This document shows, one piece after another, positions 9,196 through 19,000 of a DNA stretch of 64,000 nucleotides. Origin of the DNA: Chitinophaga oryzae (lineage in GTDB: Bacteria; Bacteroidota; Bacteroidia; Chitinophagales; Chitinophagaceae); the NCBI RefSeq assembly GCF_012516375.2, contig NZ_CP051204.2, positions 2,418,001-2,482,000 on the forward strand. The letters are read 5' to 3'. The notes under the pieces were generated by a model. The model had not been told where the DNA came from. It did not search any database and saw nothing but the letters and a program-made list of their open reading frames with translations. Position 1 is the stretch's first letter. Every line of letters starts with the position of its first letter. Made by a program: the position numbers and the translations under genes.

Positions 9196-10182
9196 TTAAA
9201 CAAAAAACGACCTGTATTTGATCATACCGTAGATATGCCAATACACCGAAAGGAAAGGGATGGCGGCGGACGTGATCAGCATCTCGGAAATATGGGACAG
9301 CGAATGACTGGTACCGGTGAGCCTTCTGCTGGTGAAATATAACCAGGCGATCACCCAAAGCACCAGGAAAAACAGCGCCATAGCCGGATGCCCGGCAGCA
9401 GCGCTGCCAATGGCGGCTATCAGGCTCAGCACCATTGCGTAATACAATGGTGGCGGCGCCTGTCCGATACGTTCGTGGTACAGCTCCGGATGTTTACGAT
9501 GCAGCAATGCGTTGAAGGCGCCCTTGCGCTGGTCGCGCATACTGCTGCCCCAACGGGTGGGCCGCACCGGATGCCGTACCACTGCCGCAGGGACATATTG
9601 TATGGGTATATGCTGTTGCAGCAGTTTAAATTCCAGGTCGCTGTCTTCCCGCCAGGCCATGGTAAACTGTTCATCGAAGCCGCCTGTCAGCAGCAATGCG
9701 TCGCGGGTGCAGGCGCAGTTAGCTGTAATAAAATCGGCCAGGGCCAGATGGGCGGTGTTACGGACATGATCGGTGATTGCTTTTTCAGCGGGCAGCGGCA
9801 CTACTACCTTGCCGGTGTAGGCCACCGGCGCTTTGGTAATACGATGACGGCACCACAGGCTCTCCAGCCATCCGGGTTCTGGCTGACAGTCGTCATCGGT
9901 GAAAGCGACCAGCTGCCCGATGGCATTTTGCCAGCCCATATTACGGGCAGCTGCCGGTCCGCCTTTGGCCGGCAGCTGGAGATATTGCAGCTGCAACGGG
10001 CTGGTGCCCTGCCAGGAGCGGATCGCAGCTGCGGTGTCGGGATCGTCGCCATCGCTGACAACGATCACTTCAAAATGGTCCACAGGAAAATACTGAAGCG
10101 ATAACGCATGCAGGCAGTCGGTCAGTAGCGAAGGCCGGCGCCACGTTGGAATGATCACAGATATTTTAATGTTTTGTTTCAT
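9196..10182 (-). CDS. Glycosyltransferase family 2 with C-terminal membrane segments
   Basis: 328 residues. The GT-A fold is clear: SVIIPTWRRPSLLTDCLHAL at the N-terminus, VVSDGDD, AARNMGWQNA, and the DxD-like metal site FTDDDCQPEPGW near residue 95. Two hydrophobic stretches around 245-285 suggest membrane anchoring. The start is 6 bp past the stop of the carbamoyltransferase gene, in the same transcription unit. It probably extends or decorates the same glycan. Confidence 0.92.
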   Translation of the reverse strand: MKQNIKISVIIPTWRRPSLLTDCLHALSLQYFPVDHFEVIVVSDGDDPDTAAAIRSWQGTSPLQLQYLQLPAKGGPAAARNMGWQNAIGQLVAFTDDDCQPEPGWLESLWCRHRITKAPVAYTGKVVVPLPAEKAITDHVRNTAHLALADFITANCACTRDALLLTGGFDEQFTMAWREDSDLEFKLLQQHIPIQYVPAAVVRHPVRPTRWGSSMRDQRKGAFNALLHRKHPELYHERIGQAPPPLYYAMVLSLIAAIGSAAAGHPAMALFFLVLWVIAWLYFTSRRLTGTSHSLSHISEMLITSAAIPFLSVYWHIYGMIKYRSFFV

Positions 10183-10188
10183 ACGCCT

Positions 10189-11910
10189 TTATTTTTCGAT
10201 GAGGAACGAACCGATCACCAATGCATCGAAAGGGGAGGACCAGAAACATTCCAGCGCATCGCGGGGCGTGCACACAATGGGTTTGCCCAGCGTATTGAAA
10301 GAGGTGTTGATCAGTACCGGCACGCCGGTCTTTTTTTCAAAGGCCTGCAGCAGTTCGTGATACAGCGGATGTTGTTCCCGGTTGACTGTCTGTATGCGGG
10401 CGGTGCCATCCACGTGGGTCACGGCGGGAATAAGCGCTTTTTTATCTTCCTTTACCCGGTATACAAAAAGCATAAAGGGAGAATAGTCGGCGCCTTCAAA
10501 CCATTCGGCCGCGGCTTCTTCCGTCACCACCGGCGCTACCGGCCGGAAGTCTTCCCTGTCTTTCACCTCGTTGAGCCGCGCCTGCATATCCGCATGCAGT
10601 GGCGAGGCGAGGATAGAACGGCTGCCCAGCGCACGCGGACCGAATTCCATACGGCCCTGGAACCAACCGATGATTTTATCCTGTGCCAGCAGCGAGGCGG
10701 CTTCTTCAGCAATATTGTCCAGCTTGCGGTAAGGCGTTTTTGTCCATTGCAGGAACTGCTCAATTTCCGCGTCGGTATAAGCAGGGCCCCAGTAAGCGTG
10801 GTCCATGACAAAGTCTTTCGATGTACGTTGCCGCAGGCGTGCGTCTGCCCACAGGGCGGCGCCCAGCGCAGTGCCGGCGTCGCCGGCGGCAGGCTGCACC
10901 CAGATGTTACGGAAGATACCGGCATCCCGGAGCGTGGCGTTGAGCACGCAGTTGAGCGCTACGCCGCCGGCAAAACAAAGGTTGTCGCTGCCCGTTTCAC
11001 GTTTGAGCCAGGATGCCAGTTGCAGCACGCTCTCCTGTAATACGGCCTGCATGGAATGCGCTATGTCGAAATGCATGGCCAGGAAAGGATCGGTTTTCTT
11101 CCGTTGCGGCCCCAGTATCTCCTCCAGCGGGATATCGGCTATCTGGTAGCTGCCGTTGTCCGACAAGGCGATGATATCCCGCAGGACTTGTACATAAACG
11201 GGTTTTCCATAGGAGGCAAGGGCCATCACTTTATATTCATCTGATGAATGTAAAAAGCCAAGGTGCGTGGTAATTCTTTCATAAAGCAGTCCCAGCGAAT
11301 GCGGCATATTCACCTGGCTGATGCGCGTCAGGGAGTGCTGTGCGCCGGTGCTGAAGGTAGTGGTGGCTTTCTCGCCCCTGCCGTCGATCGTCAGCACGGC
11401 TGCCTCTTCGTAGGGAGAAGGCAGGAAAGCGCTGGCGGCATGGCAGAGGTGATGTTCCAGGTAATGCCACTGGTCCCGCCGGTTGATCACCGCATCCCTA
11501 AAGTTGGGCTGCAGATGGTGTGGATAACCATCTGTCAACTGTCCGGGCGCATTGGCGATGGCCTGCAAAAAGAGCGGGTCCCAGGGCGACAGCCATTTCT
11601 CCGGCATCTCTTTGCCAGCGGGGAAAAGCGGAAGGTTGATTTCCGCTTCTTCCCCCGTTCCGGCAGGCATCAGCAAATAGGGATCAAAGGAATATGCAAA
11701 ATGATCAACCTGGTGTAACCGGATACCGGCTGACTGCAAACAATAGTTGATAGCGTGGTAAGGCAGTTCGTAAGCGGCAAAAGGAATCGGTCTTTTCCCG
11801 TGTTTGATATGCGTAAAACGTTCGTCTTCAGCTGCTGCCACCAGCTGCCCGTCTTTCACCAGACAGGCGGCTGAATCATGGAAAGCGGCGTTAATACCTA
11901 AGGTGTACAT
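10189..11910 (-). CDS. Carbamoyltransferase, NodU/CmcH/TobZ family
   Basis: 573 residues, full length for the family. The N-terminal Kae1-like domain starts LGINAAFHDSAACLV and includes YLEHHLCHAASAF with its metal-binding His residues. The C-terminal domain contains RMEFGPRALGSRSILASP and NTSFNTLGKPIVCTP. These enzymes transfer a carbamoyl group from carbamoyl phosphate, through carbamoyl-AMP, to a hydroxyl of a sugar or antibiotic. The placement with two heptosyltransferases suggests a heptose acceptor, as for the WapO-type enzyme that carbamoylates core heptose in Pseudomonas. That acceptor is an inference. Confidence 0.92.
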   Translation of the reverse strand: MYTLGINAAFHDSAACLVKDGQLVAAAEDERFTHIKHGKRPIPFAAYELPYHAINYCLQSAGIRLHQVDHFAYSFDPYLLMPAGTGEEAEINLPLFPAGKEMPEKWLSPWDPLFLQAIANAPGQLTDGYPHHLQPNFRDAVINRRDQWHYLEHHLCHAASAFLPSPYEEAAVLTIDGRGEKATTTFSTGAQHSLTRISQVNMPHSLGLLYERITTHLGFLHSSDEYKVMALASYGKPVYVQVLRDIIALSDNGSYQIADIPLEEILGPQRKKTDPFLAMHFDIAHSMQAVLQESVLQLASWLKRETGSDNLCFAGGVALNCVLNATLRDAGIFRNIWVQPAAGDAGTALGAALWADARLRQRTSKDFVMDHAYWGPAYTDAEIEQFLQWTKTPYRKLDNIAEEAASLLAQDKIIGWFQGRMEFGPRALGSRSILASPLHADMQARLNEVKDREDFRPVAPVVTEEAAAEWFEGADYSPFMLFVYRVKEDKKALIPAVTHVDGTARIQTVNREQHPLYHELLQAFEKKTGVPVLINTSFNTLGKPIVCTPRDALECFWSSPFDALVIGSFLIEK

Positions 11911-11956
11911 AAGATGGATGATTAATCAATGAATCTAACGGGTTAGTAGCAGTAGT

Positions 11957-12211
11957 TCAGGCATTTCCTGAACTTCCCTCTTGTTCTTCTTCAGGTTCCC
12001 ATTCAATGTTATCGGCCTCCTCATCGGAGAGGCTGTTTTCTTCCAGGTCGCTTTCGTCCAGTACAGGATCAGGATCTTCCACTGTGTCTTCTTCGTCGGG
12101 AGTGTCTCCTGGTTCCGCTGCGATGGCCACAGGTACTCTCTGCGATGCTGCACTGGGCAGAAATGACGGGCGTTTCCGCCGGATGGTTGATGATGGTGTC
12201 GGAAATAACAT
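11957..12211 (-). CDS. Small acidic protein of unknown function
   Basis: 84 residues. The first 35 residues are basic and proline/serine rich, while the rest is strongly acidic (for example PDEEDTVEDPDPVLDESD and SDEEADNIEWEPEEEQ). It is probably disordered. The composition is sharply non-random for an out-of-frame reading and sits in an otherwise empty gap on the same strand as the carbamoyltransferase, 46 bp upstream of it. I do not recognise a family. Confidence 0.5.
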   Translation of the reverse strand: MLFPTPSSTIRRKRPSFLPSAASQRVPVAIAAEPGDTPDEEDTVEDPDPVLDESDLEENSLSDEEADNIEWEPEEEQEGSSGNA

Positions 12212-12402
12212 AAGCGTGATTTTTATGAAAGGAAGCCCAAAGACTACGCCACGATGCCAGCGGCCGCAGATACGCTGTTATGGAAACGAATATGCGGAAA
12301 CACTTACTCATCCGATAGGGGAAACGGGGGACAGAATGGGAGATATTTTACAGCATGTATCCGGTTAAATGCCCGGTGAATGGCTGTACCCGTAAAAAAG
12401 AG

Positions 12403-12410
12403 TATCTTTG
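12403..12410 (+). promoter_or_regulatory. Putative -7 element upstream of the PhnA-like gene
   Basis: TATCTTTG matches the Bacteroidota -7 consensus TAnnTTTG exactly and lies 24 bp before the ATG at 12435. No clear TTG at the -33 spacing was seen. Confidence 0.5.
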
Positions 12411-12434
12411 CGCGCATTTTTTAGCGAACGAATC

Positions 12435-13016
12435 ATGAAAATCGAAGAACAATTACAGCAAAGAAGCGGCAACCAGTGCGAGTTGTGCGGCTCAACAGAC
12501 AAACTTAACCTGCATGACGTAGCACCCCGTTCCGGCGACGGTCCGGACAGCACCGTGCTGATCTGCGACACCTGCCGCGCCCAGATAGACCGGAAGGCCG
12601 AGCTGGACAGCCAGCACTGGAGCTGCCTTACCACCGCCATGTGGAGCGAAGTACCGGGCATCCAGGTACTGGCCTGGCGTATGCTGCACCGGCTGAAAAA
12701 AGAAAGCTGGGCCATGGAAAGCCTCGATATGCTCTACCTGGAAGAGGAAACGCTGGCATGGGCGCAGGCTACCGGCGACCATGACAACGACGATGCTGTA
12801 GAGCTTCATCGCGATTGCAACGGCAACGTATTGCAAAACGGCGATAGCGTAACGCTGATCAAATCTCTCGATGTAAAAGGTTCTACCCTGAACGCCAAGA
12901 TGGGCACGGTGGTGAAAAATATCCGCCTCGTAGAAGATAACAAAGAGCAGATCGAAGGTAAGATCGAAGGCCAGCTGATCGTGATTCTGACCAAATATGT
13001 GAGAAAACAAAACTAA
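12435..13016 (+). CDS. PhnA-like zinc-ribbon protein
   Basis: 193 residues from the ATG at 12435. The N-terminal zinc ribbon has two Cys pairs, C-x2-C (CELCGS near residue 15) and C-x2-C (CDTCRA near 43). The C-terminal PhnA domain has [23 protein letters not shown] followed by GTVVKNIRL and a V-T-K-Y-V-like end. The family was named from a gene next to phosphonate genes, but its function is not established and there are no phosphonate genes here. It converges with the response regulator gene, with one base between stop codons. Confidence 0.88.
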   Translation: MKIEEQLQQRSGNQCELCGSTDKLNLHDVAPRSGDGPDSTVLICDTCRAQIDRKAELDSQHWSCLTTAMWSEVPGIQVLAWRMLHRLKKESWAMESLDMLYLEEETLAWAQATGDHDNDDAVELHRDCNGNVLQNGDSVTLIKSLDVKGSTLNAKMGTVVKNIRLVEDNKEQIEGKIEGQLIVILTKYVRKQN

Positions 13017-13017
13017 G

Positions 13018-13713
13018 CTATCGCGGCATGCTGATAGCTTCCATAAACTGTTTCAGATAAGCGTCGCCAATAGGTACGCAGTGCGGCCCTGTGAAAATGC
13101 GTTGTTTTTCGATGCTGTCGATTTTATCCAGCGGGATGATAAACGATTTGTGTACCCGTATAAAGCGGAACGGCGCCAGTATCTCTTCAAAACTGCGGAG
13201 GTTTTGTAAGGTGAGGATCTTTTGTTTGACCGTCTGGATGGCCACATAATTGCGGAGCGCTTCTACAAACAGGATGTCTTTAACATCTACCCGTACGATC
13301 CTTTTATCGGTACGGACAAAAATATAATCGGTGCCGGCCGGCTGTGAAACGGCGACCGTGCTGCGGGCCAGTACCCGTTGCACAGCCCTGGCAAACCGCT
13401 CAAAAGATACAGGTTTCAACAGGTAGTCTATCGCTTCCCGGTCGAAACCTTCCACTGCGTATTCGTCATACGCGGACACCAGTACCACCTGTACGCCCGG
13501 AGGCGCCAGTTGCATCAGTTCCAGGCCGCTGAGCTCCTGCATCTGTATATCCAGGAAGATAAGGTCGATTTTTTCCTGCTTCACGAAGGCCAGCGCCTCC
13601 ACAGGGTTGTGGAACACCTTTGCCAGCTGCAGGTCCGGCGTTTTATGAATAAACGACACCAATACCTGCGCTGCCAGTGGTTCATCATCTACCACAATAC
13701 ACTTTACACCCAT
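13018..13713 (-). CDS. LytTR-family response regulator
   Basis: 231 residues from the ATG at 13713. The receiver domain has the acidic pocket D9-D10 (VVDDEP), phospho-acceptor D55 (IFLDIQMQE), and the conserved K in LLKPVS. A LytTR DNA-binding domain fills the C-terminal half (FVEALRNYVAIQT, FIRVHKSFIIPLDKI). It begins 5 bp after the histidine kinase stop, forming an operon pseudokinase-kinase-regulator. LytTR regulators bind direct repeats near promoters; the SusC promoter just upstream of this operon is one possible target, though the sequence gives no proof. Confidence 0.94.
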   Translation of the reverse strand: MGVKCIVVDDEPLAAQVLVSFIHKTPDLQLAKVFHNPVEALAFVKQEKIDLIFLDIQMQELSGLELMQLAPPGVQVVLVSAYDEYAVEGFDREAIDYLLKPVSFERFARAVQRVLARSTVAVSQPAGTDYIFVRTDKRIVRVDVKDILFVEALRNYVAIQTVKQKILTLQNLRSFEEILAPFRFIRVHKSFIIPLDKIDSIEKQRIFTGPHCVPIGDAYLKQFMEAISMPR

Positions 13714-13718
13714 ATCCT

Positions 13719-14777
13719 TTACCAATTGATCACTAAGTTACTGAAATATTCCGCTCCGGTGTCCCGGATGTCCAGCTGATGCCGGCCGGGATAGAGGAGC
13801 TGCAGCCGCTTCCGGACATTGTCCAGCCCGATGCCGCCTGTTTTGTCGCGCTGCTGGCCCGACACATAGTTATGCACGCTGAACAGCAACTGCTGCTCGT
13901 TGCACGCCAACGTAATGGTGACCGCTTTCTCCGGACGGTTGCTGACCCCATGTTTGAACGCATTCTCTACAAAGGGCACCAGCAGCAGCGGCGCAATATT
14001 TTTCTCCGGTAACACGTCCGGCGTATGAAAGATAATGCCTTCATTAAAACCGGTACGCAACCGCTGTAAAGTCACGAAGTCCTGCAGGTAGCTGATCTCC
14101 TCACGGATAGGCGCACGGTACGCGATATCGGAAGGCTGGTCTACCATATAAGCCAGCAAATGTGCCAGCGTTTTATTGGCTTTTACTACCTCCGGTGATC
14201 CCATCAGCGCGAGTGAATAAATGCTGTTCAGACTGTTGATCAGAAAATGAGAGTTGAGCTGCATCTTCAGAAACCCGGATTCTGCCTGCAACTGCTGCTG
14301 TTGCAGCAGTACTCTTTTCTTTTCTTCCTGCAGCCATAAGCGAAACAGGCAAAAGGAAAAGGCGGCGACCACTATCACCAGGTTGCTCCAAAGGCCGTTC
14401 ACAAAGTAGTTCCCGAGGGAGGTGTACAATTCCACTTTTTGCCCGTTGATAATCTGATGGCCCCGGTATAAAATATCCTGCGCAAAAAAAAGATGAATAA
14501 AACCGTATTTCAGCAAGGTGAATGCCGGCAGGACCGGTACCAACAGCCCCGCCAGCAACGGGCGGCGCTTCTCCAGCACTGGTATGGCTATCCAGCGATA
14601 GCAGCAGTAGAAGAACAGGAAGTTGACCAGGCCCAGGGCGGCGCTGTTGATATGTACCAGCCGGATGGTTTGGTCATTGAAACGTAAGACAGTCATCAGG
14701 TTGCTGCTGTACACCAGCACCAGCCAGCCGGCCAGCATGCCTGCAAACTCCCGGAAAGAACGACGAGCATCAGGCAT
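13719..14777 (-). CDS. LytS/YehU-type sensor histidine kinase
   Basis: 352 residues, ATG at 14777. There are four hydrophobic N-terminal segments (to about residue 150), a short coiled linker rich in Gln, then the His_kinase domain with H177 in MQLNSHFLINSLNSI and the ATP-binding N-box VPFVENAFKHGVSN, followed by GGIGLDNVRKRLQLLYPG. It is a complete kinase that should phosphorylate the downstream LytTR regulator. Its start overlaps the end of the preceding gene by 8 bp, so translation is coupled. The signal sensed is unknown. Confidence 0.93.
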   Translation of the reverse strand: MPDARRSFREFAGMLAGWLVLVYSSNLMTVLRFNDQTIRLVHINSAALGLVNFLFFYCCYRWIAIPVLEKRRPLLAGLLVPVLPAFTLLKYGFIHLFFAQDILYRGHQIINGQKVELYTSLGNYFVNGLWSNLVIVVAAFSFCLFRLWLQEEKKRVLLQQQQLQAESGFLKMQLNSHFLINSLNSIYSLALMGSPEVVKANKTLAHLLAYMVDQPSDIAYRAPIREEISYLQDFVTLQRLRTGFNEGIIFHTPDVLPEKNIAPLLLVPFVENAFKHGVSNRPEKAVTITLACNEQQLLFSVHNYVSGQQRDKTGGIGLDNVRKRLQLLYPGRHQLDIRDTGAEYFSNLVINW

Positions 14778-15711
14778 GATCGGGATACAGTTTAAATTGA
14801 TAATGTTGCTCCTGTACACTAAGCCTAACCATATCCTGCCTTACCTGTATCCGGATGGCCACCGGGGCGCCGTCGGCAGACAGCTGTTGCAGCGCGGTTT
14901 CGGTGGTTTGCTGGAGCTGCAGCGCGGCCAGCGTTCCCTGTTGCGTATCACCGGTGACGGACAGCACGAGCGGTTGTTCGTGGTGACACAGGTTGCGCAG
15001 CTCCACATATCTTTCAAAATTGAGCATTTCTTTTGGAAGACTAACGGTTTCTTTTTCCAGCGCTTTGTCGTACAACATGTAACGTAACAGGTCCGATAAC
15101 AGGAGGATGGCTTTCACGCCCTCCTGACCGCGTTTGCGCTCATCTTCGAGAATAGGGGTGAGTTGCTGAAGGTTCTGCACTAGCAGCCGCGAGTTCTCCT
15201 GCATTCGTATATAACGCGCCCGTGCCGCTTCTGCGGCGGATGCCAACTGACGGTCCCGGGGCCCCGTTTGCTGCCGCTGCAACAGCAGCCGGTAACTATA
15301 GGCCAGCAAAGCTACGCCCAGTCCCGTTTTGGTGGCCATCAGGAAATAATTTGAAAAGCTAAAGTAAATATGCGGCTTTCCTACCATGGAATACATCCTT
15401 AACAGGACCTGATCGGGGAATATACAACCTATAGCATATTTTATCAGCGCAAAACCCGCCACCGCCAGTATGCTCCGCACGATCACCTGTTGATGCCGCC
15501 GTTGCTGCACCGGCGCCGGCAACCACGCAAACACCAGGAGAAAGAACAGTTGGAAGTTGATAAACCCATACAGGATGTCCTGTACCAGTACCCTTTTCAG
15601 TCCGAAATCAGAATGAAGATTGAGTTTAAGCGATGGATAGGCATACAGCAGTACCAACGCCATCCACACCAGCAAGTGTGTAAAATAACGGTATGGTTTA
15701 CGATTGCGCAT
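14770..15711 (-). CDS. Degenerate LytS-like membrane protein, probable pseudokinase
   Basis: 313 residues. The N-terminal membrane region (four hydrophobic segments to about residue 140) and a following helical region resemble the neighbouring kinase in layout. However, where the kinase has MQLNSHFLINSLN this protein has RMQENSRLLVQNLQQL, so the phospho-acceptor His is missing. The C-terminus ends without a recognisable ATP-binding N-box or G-box. The helix after it (DLLRYMLYDKALEKETVSLPKEML) still resembles the family. It may act as a non-catalytic sensing partner of the next kinase. An alternative is a decaying paralogue, although the frame is intact. Confidence 0.8.
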   Translation of the reverse strand: MRNRKPYRYFTHLLVWMALVLLYAYPSLKLNLHSDFGLKRVLVQDILYGFINFQLFFLLVFAWLPAPVQQRRHQQVIVRSILAVAGFALIKYAIGCIFPDQVLLRMYSMVGKPHIYFSFSNYFLMATKTGLGVALLAYSYRLLLQRQQTGPRDRQLASAAEAARARYIRMQENSRLLVQNLQQLTPILEDERKRGQEGVKAILLLSDLLRYMLYDKALEKETVSLPKEMLNFERYVELRNLCHHEQPLVLSVTGDTQQGTLAALQLQQTTETALQQLSADGAPVAIRIQVRQDMVRLSVQEQHYQFKLYPDHA

Positions 15712-16018
15712 AAGTTAACAGCGGGTTGAAGATAGTACATGGCCCACGGTTTTCTGCATCCTTGCCGGCTTATTTTTTTCGTCCCCGTAAAACGCCTGTT
15801 CATCCTTTCAAATGACAGGATGATACCTGCTAAATCCTTATTGCCGGCGGAAAAGCGCCTGCCAGACCCATAGTGGCGTTCATCCCCGGAAAAGGTGGGA
15901 ATATACATTTACGGTCCCGGTACGTCCATTATCCGGATGAAAAAATAACACGATCCCTATTTTGGCAACACAATGTTCGGGGACAGTAACCAACCATTAT
16001 CATCAACCAACCACTTGT
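15712..16018. other. Divergent intergenic region, sensor operon / SusC
   Basis: About 307 bp between the minus-strand sensor operon and the plus-strand SusC gene; it must hold both promoters. A TATTTTG element at 15958-15964, about 55 bp before the SusC ATG, is one base short of the -7 consensus. I saw no clear LytTR direct repeat, no small gene and no strong hairpin. Confidence 0.4.
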
Positions 16019-19000
16019 ATGAGAAAGTCAGTTTTATTTATCCTTTTATGCATGTCCGGTATCTCCGCCTATGCACAACAGGTCTTGAAAGGGACGGTAA
16101 AAGACGCCACCACCCGGCAGCCTGTTCCGGGGGCCACCGTGAAGGTGATCGGCGCTAAAACGGGCGCCACCACCAACGAAAAAGGCGAATTCGAACTAAA
16201 TGTGCCGGCCAATGCACAGTTGCAGATCACTTCCATCGGTTTTGAAAACGTAATGGTAGCGGCCAGCCTGATTAAAACAACACCCATCTTCATGAAGATG
16301 AAAGCTATTTCGCTGACGGATGCCGTCGTAGTGGGTTACGGTACACAATCCAAGTCCAGCGTGACCAACTCCATCGCTTCGGTGAAAGCCGGCGAGCTGA
16401 CGGCAGAGAAAAACATTGTCAGCGATTTTGGGAAGGCGCTGCAGGGACGTGTGCCGGGAGTGTATGTCGCTTCCCGCGAAGGAACGCCGGGCAATGCATC
16501 CGGCATTATGATCCGCGGCGCCCAGTCAGTCAGCGCGGTGGCTACCAATCCGCTCATCGTTATCGACGGGCTGGTAGTGGATGGCAATACCATCTCTATC
16601 AACAGTATCAATCCGCAGGACATCGAGTCTGTCGAAGTACTGAAAGATGCCGCTTCCGCAGCGATCTACGGCGCCAGAGGCTCCACCGGGGTGATCATCA
16701 TCACCACCAAAAAAGGGAAAAACAACAGCAAACCTTCCCTCAATGTCAACATGTATACCGGTGTTAATAACGTGCCGTTCAAGCGCCGTATGATGAACAC
16801 CGCGGAATACACTTCCGCTTTTAACGACTCCCGCAACAATCGTATCGGTGATATCGACGCCATCCTGGCCAACCCTGGCGCAACGCCTCCCGGGCGCCTC
16901 AAGCAGCTGCAGGATGAAAAAACAGTGTTGCAGGGGCAGCTGGCGGGCCTGAAAATGGGTGACCGCAGCATCGACTGGCTGGACCGTATCAAACATAAAA
17001 ATGCACCGGTCAACAACCTGCAGGCCAGTATGAGCGGCGGCGGCGAAAAAAACAGCTACTATATGTCCCTCGGCCGCTACGCGGAGGTGGCTTCTATGGG
17101 CGTCGGCAGGTTTGAACGGTACACCGGCCGTCTCGACGTTACCCAGCAGGTAAACCACTGGCTGAAAATAAACGGTAACATCAACCTGACGCAATCTGTG
17201 AGTAAAGATATGTCCAATCCGCTGGCGACGGCTTTTGCCGTGCGGCCGGATACACCTGATGAACTGGTGTACCAGTCCAACGGCAGGATGGGGTACTACG
17301 CCGGTTTGCAAAACAACCCCCTGGGCATCATGATGGACAATAATAACAAGAACAAAACCAACATCTACCTGGGAAGCCTGTCGGCAGATCTTCAACTGCT
17401 GAAGGAGTTATCCTTCCGCTCTTCCTTCAATGCTACCAAATACAATGGCCTGAACAGCAGTTTCCTGCTGCCTGTCGGTTACCTCGCTTACAGCACCGGC
17501 GGCTTATACAAAATGCAGGGCACCGATAATTTCTCCTATAACTTCGATAACTACTTCACGTATAATAAACGTTTCCGTAAACTGGGCGTCAACGGCACAT
17601 TGGGCTATACCTACTATAACAATGAGCTGAACAGTTTCGGTTATGAGTTGAACGGCTTCCCGCAAATTGACAATGTCACCGGCGGCGCTGCTGCAGCCGG
17701 TTACGGTGCTGCTTCCAATATCGGCAGCCTTCATCTGAACAACAAGGAGATATCTGATGCCTGGTTCCTGCGTACTGGTATTGACTGGGACGGTAAATAT
17801 ATGCTGAACGCCTCCCTGCGTCGCGATGGATCTTCCAAACTGGTGAAGGACAACCGCTACAGCTGGTTTCCTTCCGTCTCCGCCGGCTGGGACTTGTCCC
17901 GCGAAGGTTTCATGGCAGGCCAGCGCGCGGTCAGCCAACTGAAGGTCCGTGCCAGCTATGGTATCAGCGGTAACATGCGTCCCCTGGGTTATTTCGATGC
18001 CCGCAACCTACTGAAGGCAACCTCTTACATGGGTGGTCAGGCGCTGGTGCTGAATACCCTGATCGGTAACCCCAATATCAGATGGGAGCGAACCAAACAG
18101 ATGGACGCCGGCGTAGACATTGCCTTGTTCGGCAACCGTGTTACCCTGACGGCAGATTACTACAACAAAACCACCGACGGGCTGATGAGCAATACCGATG
18201 TGTCCTGGATATTCGGCGCTGGCAGTATGCCGGACAACATCGGCAGCATCCGCAACTATGGCGCGGATCTGCAACTGACGGTCAACAGCCGCGCCGGAGC
18301 GACGATTGGCTGGAAGGTGAGCACCAATATGAACATCAACCGCAACGTGATCCTTTCCATGAAAGACTCGACCGCTCCCTTTGGCGCGCTGGTGTTTGGC
18401 GGGCCACAGTCCCGCTCCAAAGTAGGACAACCCGTAGGTTCCGTGATGGTGTTTGAATCGCAGGGCGTCGATCCGCTGACCGGCGATATGACCTATACCG
18501 ATCGCAACAAAGACGGTCGCTGGGATGCGAACGACTATGTATCTATCCCCATTGCTTTACCAAAGTTCACCGGCGGCACTGCTGTCTCCCTGTCATATAA
18601 ACGTTTTACGCTGGACGCATTGGTTACCTATGTCGCAGGCAATAAAGTGTATGATTATTACGAACAGACGTTACGCAATTACAGCCTCGACTACACCAGC
18701 GTGATGCCTAATAAGTTCAGTAACCTGGCAGACCGCTGGCGTAAGCCCGGCGATGTGACGGACATTCCACGGGCAGTGACCGGCGTGCATGGCGCAGGCC
18801 AGACGGCCGACTGGAACAGCAAGCCGTCCACACAGTTCATCACCGATGCGTCGTACCTGCGTTTACGTAACGTGTCGCTGGCTTACCTGCTGCCGGTAAA
18901 AGTATTGCAGAAAGCAAAGCTCAACCAGGTGCGCATTTACGGGTCTGTGGAGAACCTGCTGACCATTACGCCTTACAAGGGCTTTGATCCCGAAGCGGTG

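Noticed and set aside
11935..12368. Other small frames around the acidic protein on both strands
   Set aside because: They overlap the acidic frame, look out of frame in composition, and have no recognisable motif.
15712..16018. LytTR direct repeats before SusC
   Set aside because: No repeat pair with the usual spacing was found by eye.
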